64,000 bases of DNA, from contig OZ244154.1 in NCBI GenBank assembly GCA_965216335.1, positions 186,001 to 250,000 of the forward strand, written 5' to 3'. The translations under genes were made by a program, and so were the position numbers. The notes under the pieces were generated by a model, which saw only the letters and a program-made list of their open reading frames with translations, was not told the DNA's origin and did no database searches. This document shows, one piece after another, positions 60,874 to 64,000 of this stretch. The stretch comes from JAHEJE01 sp965216335 (lineage in GTDB: Bacteria > Pseudomonadota > Alphaproteobacteria > Rhizobiales > Aestuariivirgaceae). Numbering within the stretch: the stretch's first letter is position 1; every line of letters begins with the position of its first letter.

Positions 60874-61464
60874 ATGTTGTTCCGGCCACGTCATAAACCG
60901 AGCTTTGCCGCGCAGTTGCAGCGCTGGCTGTGGCCGCGTCGGGGCATCATGCGTGCCTGGCTGTATGTCTGGCACAGGGTGACGCGGATTTCGGCATCGC
61001 CGCATGTCATCGCCATGGGCTTTGCTGCCGGCGCGTTTACCTCGTTCACCCCGTTTGTCGGCTTTCACTTCATCGTTGCCGGTCTTTTGGCCTTCATCAT
61101 TGGCGGCAACATCCTGGCCTCGGCGCTGGGAACCGCCGTTGGCAACCCGCTGACTTTTCCGTTCATTTGGCTGTCGACCTACAACATGGGCGGGTTCGTG
61201 CTGGGCTATGAGAGCCGTGACGATATCGATCTGGCCGTGCCGGACGGAACCATGGCGGGTTTCCTGTCCGCACCCGGTCAGGCTTTCGATGCCGTGTGGT
61301 CGGTGGTCGGCCCGGTGTTTACGCCGATGCTGATCGGCAGTCTGCCGCTCGGCCTGGCGACGGCAGCGATCTGCTATTGCGCCATCTATCCTGCGGTCGA
61401 CGGCTACCAGCGCCGCCGCAAGCACCGCCTGGCCATGCGCTACCAGCACAACAAGGTACAATAG
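60874..61464 (+). CDS. DUF2062 membrane protein
   Basis: Protein of 196 aa. The family pattern SPHVIAMGFAAGAFTSFTPFVGFHFIVAG, then GNILASALGTAVGNPLTFPF, spans two or three membrane helices. DUF2062 proteins are widespread and not characterised. In alphaproteobacteria this gene usually sits between pyrE or rsh and acpS, as here. Confidence 0.9.
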   Translation: MLFRPRHKPSFAAQLQRWLWPRRGIMRAWLYVWHRVTRISASPHVIAMGFAAGAFTSFTPFVGFHFIVAGLLAFIIGGNILASALGTAVGNPLTFPFIWLSTYNMGGFVLGYESRDDIDLAVPDGTMAGFLSAPGQAFDAVWSVVGPVFTPMLIGSLPLGLATAAICYCAIYPAVDGYQRRRKHRLAMRYQHNKVQ

Positions 61465-61477
61465 GTGATCGATCGGC

Positions 61478-61888
61478 ATGATCCTCGGCATCGGCAACGA
61501 CATGATCGACATCCGCCGCATCGAACAGACGCTCGACCGTTTCGGTGAACGGTTCGTCGATCGGGTGTTCACCGAGATCGAGCAGAAGAAGTCCGACCGC
61601 CGCGCCGCACGCGCCGCATCCTATGCCAAGAGGTTCGCCGCCAAGGAGGCCTGCTCCAAGGCGCTCGGTACCGGCTTTCGCAGAGGCACCTACTGGCGCG
61701 ACCTCGGCGTGGTCAACGAACCGAGCGGCCGCCCGACCATGGTATTGACCGGCGCCGCTGCCATGCACCTGGCAGCCATGGTGCCCGACGGCCACAGTCC
61801 AGAGATCCATTTGACGATCACCGATGACCACCCCTGGGCCCAGGCATTTGTCATCATTTCGGCCCGTCCGAACGGACCCGCCGCCTGA
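61478..61888 (+). CDS. acpS: Holo-[acyl-carrier-protein] synthase
   Basis: Protein of 136 aa. It transfers 4'-phosphopantetheine to ACP. IGNDMIDIRRIEQTLDRFG gives the Mg-binding Asp, and YAKRFAAKEACSKALGTGF the Lys/Glu site. Starts 13 bases after DUF2062. Confidence 0.96.
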   Translation: MILGIGNDMIDIRRIEQTLDRFGERFVDRVFTEIEQKKSDRRAARAASYAKRFAAKEACSKALGTGFRRGTYWRDLGVVNEPSGRPTMVLTGAAAMHLAAMVPDGHSPEIHLTITDDHPWAQAFVIISARPNGPAA

Positions 61889-62033
61889 AGCTGTTGCGGC
61901 GTAGTGACAACCCGTCGCGAACATGCCCGTTATTGCCTGAACGGCGTTGCGGCTCACCCCGTCAGGCTGTATACGGCATGAACTGGCCGGGCATCAGGCG
62001 TGTCTTGCTGGCGCAGAGGCAGGGTTGCAATTG

Positions 62034-62828
62034 GTGTCCAAGACCGAAAACGTCAAAGAAAAGTCCCAGGAAAGCGGTTGGGAGACAGTAAAGGTCATTC
62101 TGCAGGCCCTGCTGATCGCCTTTGTCATCCGTACGTTGCTGTTTCAACCCTTCAACATCCCGTCGGGATCGATGAAACCGACGCTGTTGATTGGCGATTA
62201 CCTGTTCGTCAACAAGCTGACCTACGGTTACGGGCCGTATTCCTTCAATATGAACATCGGCCTGTTCGGCGCCCAGCTGGTGAAATTCGGCCCGATGCCG
62301 TTTGAGGGCAGGGTGTTTGCCGGCAAGCCCGAACGCGGCGATGTCGTTGTGTTCAAGCTGCCGACCGACAACGAGACTGACTACATCAAGCGCATTGTCG
62401 GCCTGCCGGGCGACCGCATCCAGGTGATCAACGGCAAACTGCACATCAACTCAAAGCCGGTAAAGCGCGAACGCGTTGCTGACTACATTCCCGAAAGCGG
62501 CCGTTACACCGGCCAGCCGGTGCCGCAGTATCGCGAAACTCTGCCGAACGGCGTCACCTACCTGACCCTTGATCTTGACCGCGATTCTCGTGCCGACAAC
62601 ACCGACACCTATCATGTCCCCGAAAACCACTACTTCATGATGGGCGACAACCGTGACAATTCCACCGACAGCCGCTTCCTCGACAGCGTCGGCATGGTCC
62701 CCTATGAAAATCTCGTCGGCAAGGCGAACATCATTTTCTTCTCGCACGACAGCGACGGCTCGCTCTTGAAAATTTGGACCTGGCCGACGTCGATCCGCTG
62801 GAGCCGGCTGCTCGACTTCGTCGATTAG
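62034..62828 (+). CDS. lepB: Signal peptidase I
   Basis: Protein of 264 aa. A membrane helix (VILQALLIAFVIRTLLFQPF) is followed by the catalytic Ser in PSGSMKPTLLIGD and the Lys in TDYIKRIVGLPGDR; MMGDNRDNSTDSR is box E. It cleaves secretory signal peptides. The GTG at 62034 is chosen because upstream residues do not fit the family. Confidence 0.95.
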   Translation: MSKTENVKEKSQESGWETVKVILQALLIAFVIRTLLFQPFNIPSGSMKPTLLIGDYLFVNKLTYGYGPYSFNMNIGLFGAQLVKFGPMPFEGRVFAGKPERGDVVVFKLPTDNETDYIKRIVGLPGDRIQVINGKLHINSKPVKRERVADYIPESGRYTGQPVPQYRETLPNGVTYLTLDLDRDSRADNTDTYHVPENHYFMMGDNRDNSTDSRFLDSVGMVPYENLVGKANIIFFSHDSDGSLLKIWTWPTSIRWSRLLDFVD

Positions 62829-62837
62829 GACAACCCG

Positions 62838-63533
62838 GTGCCGAAGTTCAACAAAGGTGCTGCGTCGCGATTTGCCGGCTACACCGGGTATGAGTTCATC
62901 GACAACGGCCTTCTCGCCACGGCACTCACCCACGGCAGCCACCGCGCCAGCGGCAAGGCTGATTACCAGCGCCTGGAGTTCTTTGGCGACCGCATTCTCG
63001 GCCTGGTGATCGCCGAATGGCTCTATCGCAATCAGCCCAAGGCGGACGAGGGCAAGATGGCCCGCCAGTTCACCCATCTTGTGCGCAAGGACACCTGCGC
63101 CGAAGTCGCGCGCGCACTGCGCCTCGATGAGATCATGCGTTCAGGTCCCGGCATCGACAATCTGTCCGGCAAAGCCGGCACCAAGATTCTCGGCGATGTC
63201 TGCGAGGCGGTGATTGCCGCCATTTATCTCGACAGCGGATTCGATGCAGCCCGCAGCTTCGTGCTGAGACATTGGCAGGAGCACTTCGAAACCGCCATCG
63301 CGGCGCCCCGCGACGCCAAGAGCCGGCTGCAGGAATGGGCATTGGCCAAGGGGCTCGACCTTCCCGGTTATCGCGAACTGTCGCGCTCCGGCCCGGATCA
63401 CAGCCCGAATTTCGAAATCGAGGTCTCGGTAAACGGGTATGATCCGGCCACTGCCAGCGCCTCGTCGAAACGCAACGGTGAACAGGCCGCCGCTTCGGCA
63501 TTCATCAAGCGCGAAAGGATAAAGCTGAAATGA
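62838..63533 (+). CDS. rnc: Ribonuclease III
   Basis: Protein of 231 aa. The signature QRLEFFGDRILGLVIAEWLY holds the metal Glu and Asp, the second site is ILGDVCEAVIAAIYLDSG, and a dsRNA-binding domain covers the last 70 residues. GTG start ten bases after lepB. Ends in ATGA overlap with era. Confidence 0.97.
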   Translation: MPKFNKGAASRFAGYTGYEFIDNGLLATALTHGSHRASGKADYQRLEFFGDRILGLVIAEWLYRNQPKADEGKMARQFTHLVRKDTCAEVARALRLDEIMRSGPGIDNLSGKAGTKILGDVCEAVIAAIYLDSGFDAARSFVLRHWQEHFETAIAAPRDAKSRLQEWALAKGLDLPGYRELSRSGPDHSPNFEIEVSVNGYDPATASASSKRNGEQAAASAFIKRERIKLK

Positions 63534-64000
63534 CCGGCTCAGATCCGAACGGTCCCCGGCGCTGCGGCTTTGCGGCCGTGATCGGCGCCCCGAATGCCGG
63601 CAAGTCGACCCTGATCAACGCCCTGGTCGGCGAAAAGGTGGCAATCGTCACCCACAAGGTGCAGACGACGCGCGCCCGCCTGCGCGCCATAGCGTGCACT
63701 GGCGACACCCAGATCGTGTTCGTCGACACCCCCGGCATTTTCGCCCCCAGGCGCAAGCTCGACACCGCCATGGTGGCGGCAGCCTGGCAGGGCGCGGGCG
63801 ATGCTGACATCGTCATCCTTGTGGTCGATGCCGGGCATGGGCTTGATGAGGATACCCAGCGGATCATCGCCAACCTCGGCGACACCGGTGCCGAGGCGGT
63901 GCTTGTTCTCAACAAGATCGATCTGGTGCCGCGCGAAAAGCTCCTGGAGCTGTCCAGCCAGGCTAACGCGCAGTTCGGTTTCTCAGCGACCTTCATGATC
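63530..64000 (+). CDS. era: GTPase Era, N-terminal part (3' end outside window)
   Basis: The frame opens at ATG 63530 and stays open to the window edge (157 codons). G1 is VIGAPNAGKSTLIN, the switch region KVQTTRARLRAI, G3 FVDTPGIF and G4 VLNKIDLV. Era helps 16S rRNA maturation and 30S assembly. The rnc-era overlap is highly conserved. The KH domain lies beyond the window. Confidence 0.97.
   Translation, partial: MTGSDPNGPRRCGFAAVIGAPNAGKSTLINALVGEKVAIVTHKVQTTRARLRAIACTGDTQIVFVDTPGIFAPRRKLDTAMVAAAWQGAGDADIVILVVDAGHGLDEDTQRIIANLGDTGAEAVLVLNKIDLVPREKLLELSSQANAQFGFSATFMI

Overview
The window is a 64 kb, GC-rich chromosomal segment of an alphaproteobacterium, most likely of the order Hyphomicrobiales (Rhizobiales). 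The main support is the gene order rpoZ - rsh - pyrE - acpS - lepB - rnc - era at the right end. A BA14K-family protein, two Irr/ICE-like iron-control boxes and a porin of alphaproteobacterial type agree with this. I cannot assign a genus.

Layout. (1) 1-12.4 kb: the 3' part of valS, a carbamoyltransferase, a higBA toxin-antitoxin pair with a clear operator, gatB followed by two overlapping GNAT genes and an EEP-family hydrolase, small envelope proteins, an iron-type ABC binding protein behind two ICE-like boxes, a BA14K protein and a TPR-methyltransferase. (2) 12.5-13.9 kb: a complete IS256-family element with inverted ends and an 8-bp target duplication. (3) 14.03-32.2 kb: tRNA-Ser(GCU), in whose 3' end an 18.1-kb integrated element sits. 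The element is bounded by a 24-bp direct repeat and carries a P4-type integrase, an AlpA-like regulator, a chain of overlapping micro-genes, a Toprim-type protein, an HNH-AP2 endonuclease and a replication protein with four internal iterons. A short virion set (capsid, portal, tail assembly chaperone, tape measure, gp10-like, small terminase) and accessory genes follow, including a protein that looks like a Thr1 proteasome-type Ntn hydrolase. No large terminase, head protease, major tail, baseplate or lysis gene is recognisable, so it is either a decayed prophage or a satellite that relies on a helper.

(4) 32.2-43.2 kb: a VIT1/CCC1 metal transporter; a metabolic cluster of amidinotransferase, Zn-alcohol dehydrogenase, sulfatase, enolase-superfamily protein and 3-hydroxyisobutyrate-dehydrogenase-like enzyme; an aminotransferase; a Card1/DUF1887-like nuclease domain protein coupled to a quinone oxidoreductase. 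(5) 43.2-51.6 kb: a lipoprotein serine protease with a TPR-sulfotransferase, a porin with a strong terminator, a free-standing NuoE-tail-like HhH protein, an alpha/beta hydrolase and a lytic transglycosylase. (6) 52-64 kb: dapA-smpB and neighbours, a family-5-like uracil-DNA glycosylase, a NYN-domain protein, folK, an L,D-transpeptidase, rpoZ, rsh, pyrE, a DUF2062 protein, acpS, lepB, rnc and the start of era.

Intergenic DNA is unusually structured. Three MITE-like elements (3263-3528, 51587-51856, 56316-56490) have 31-34 bp near-perfect terminal inverted repeats. Two of them have unrelated sequence but the same plan: an outer stem plus two internal hairpins, about 270 bp. In two of them the terminal repeat contains the stop codon of the preceding gene. 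Two further inverted-repeat clusters lie at 1533-1682 and 38388-38509.
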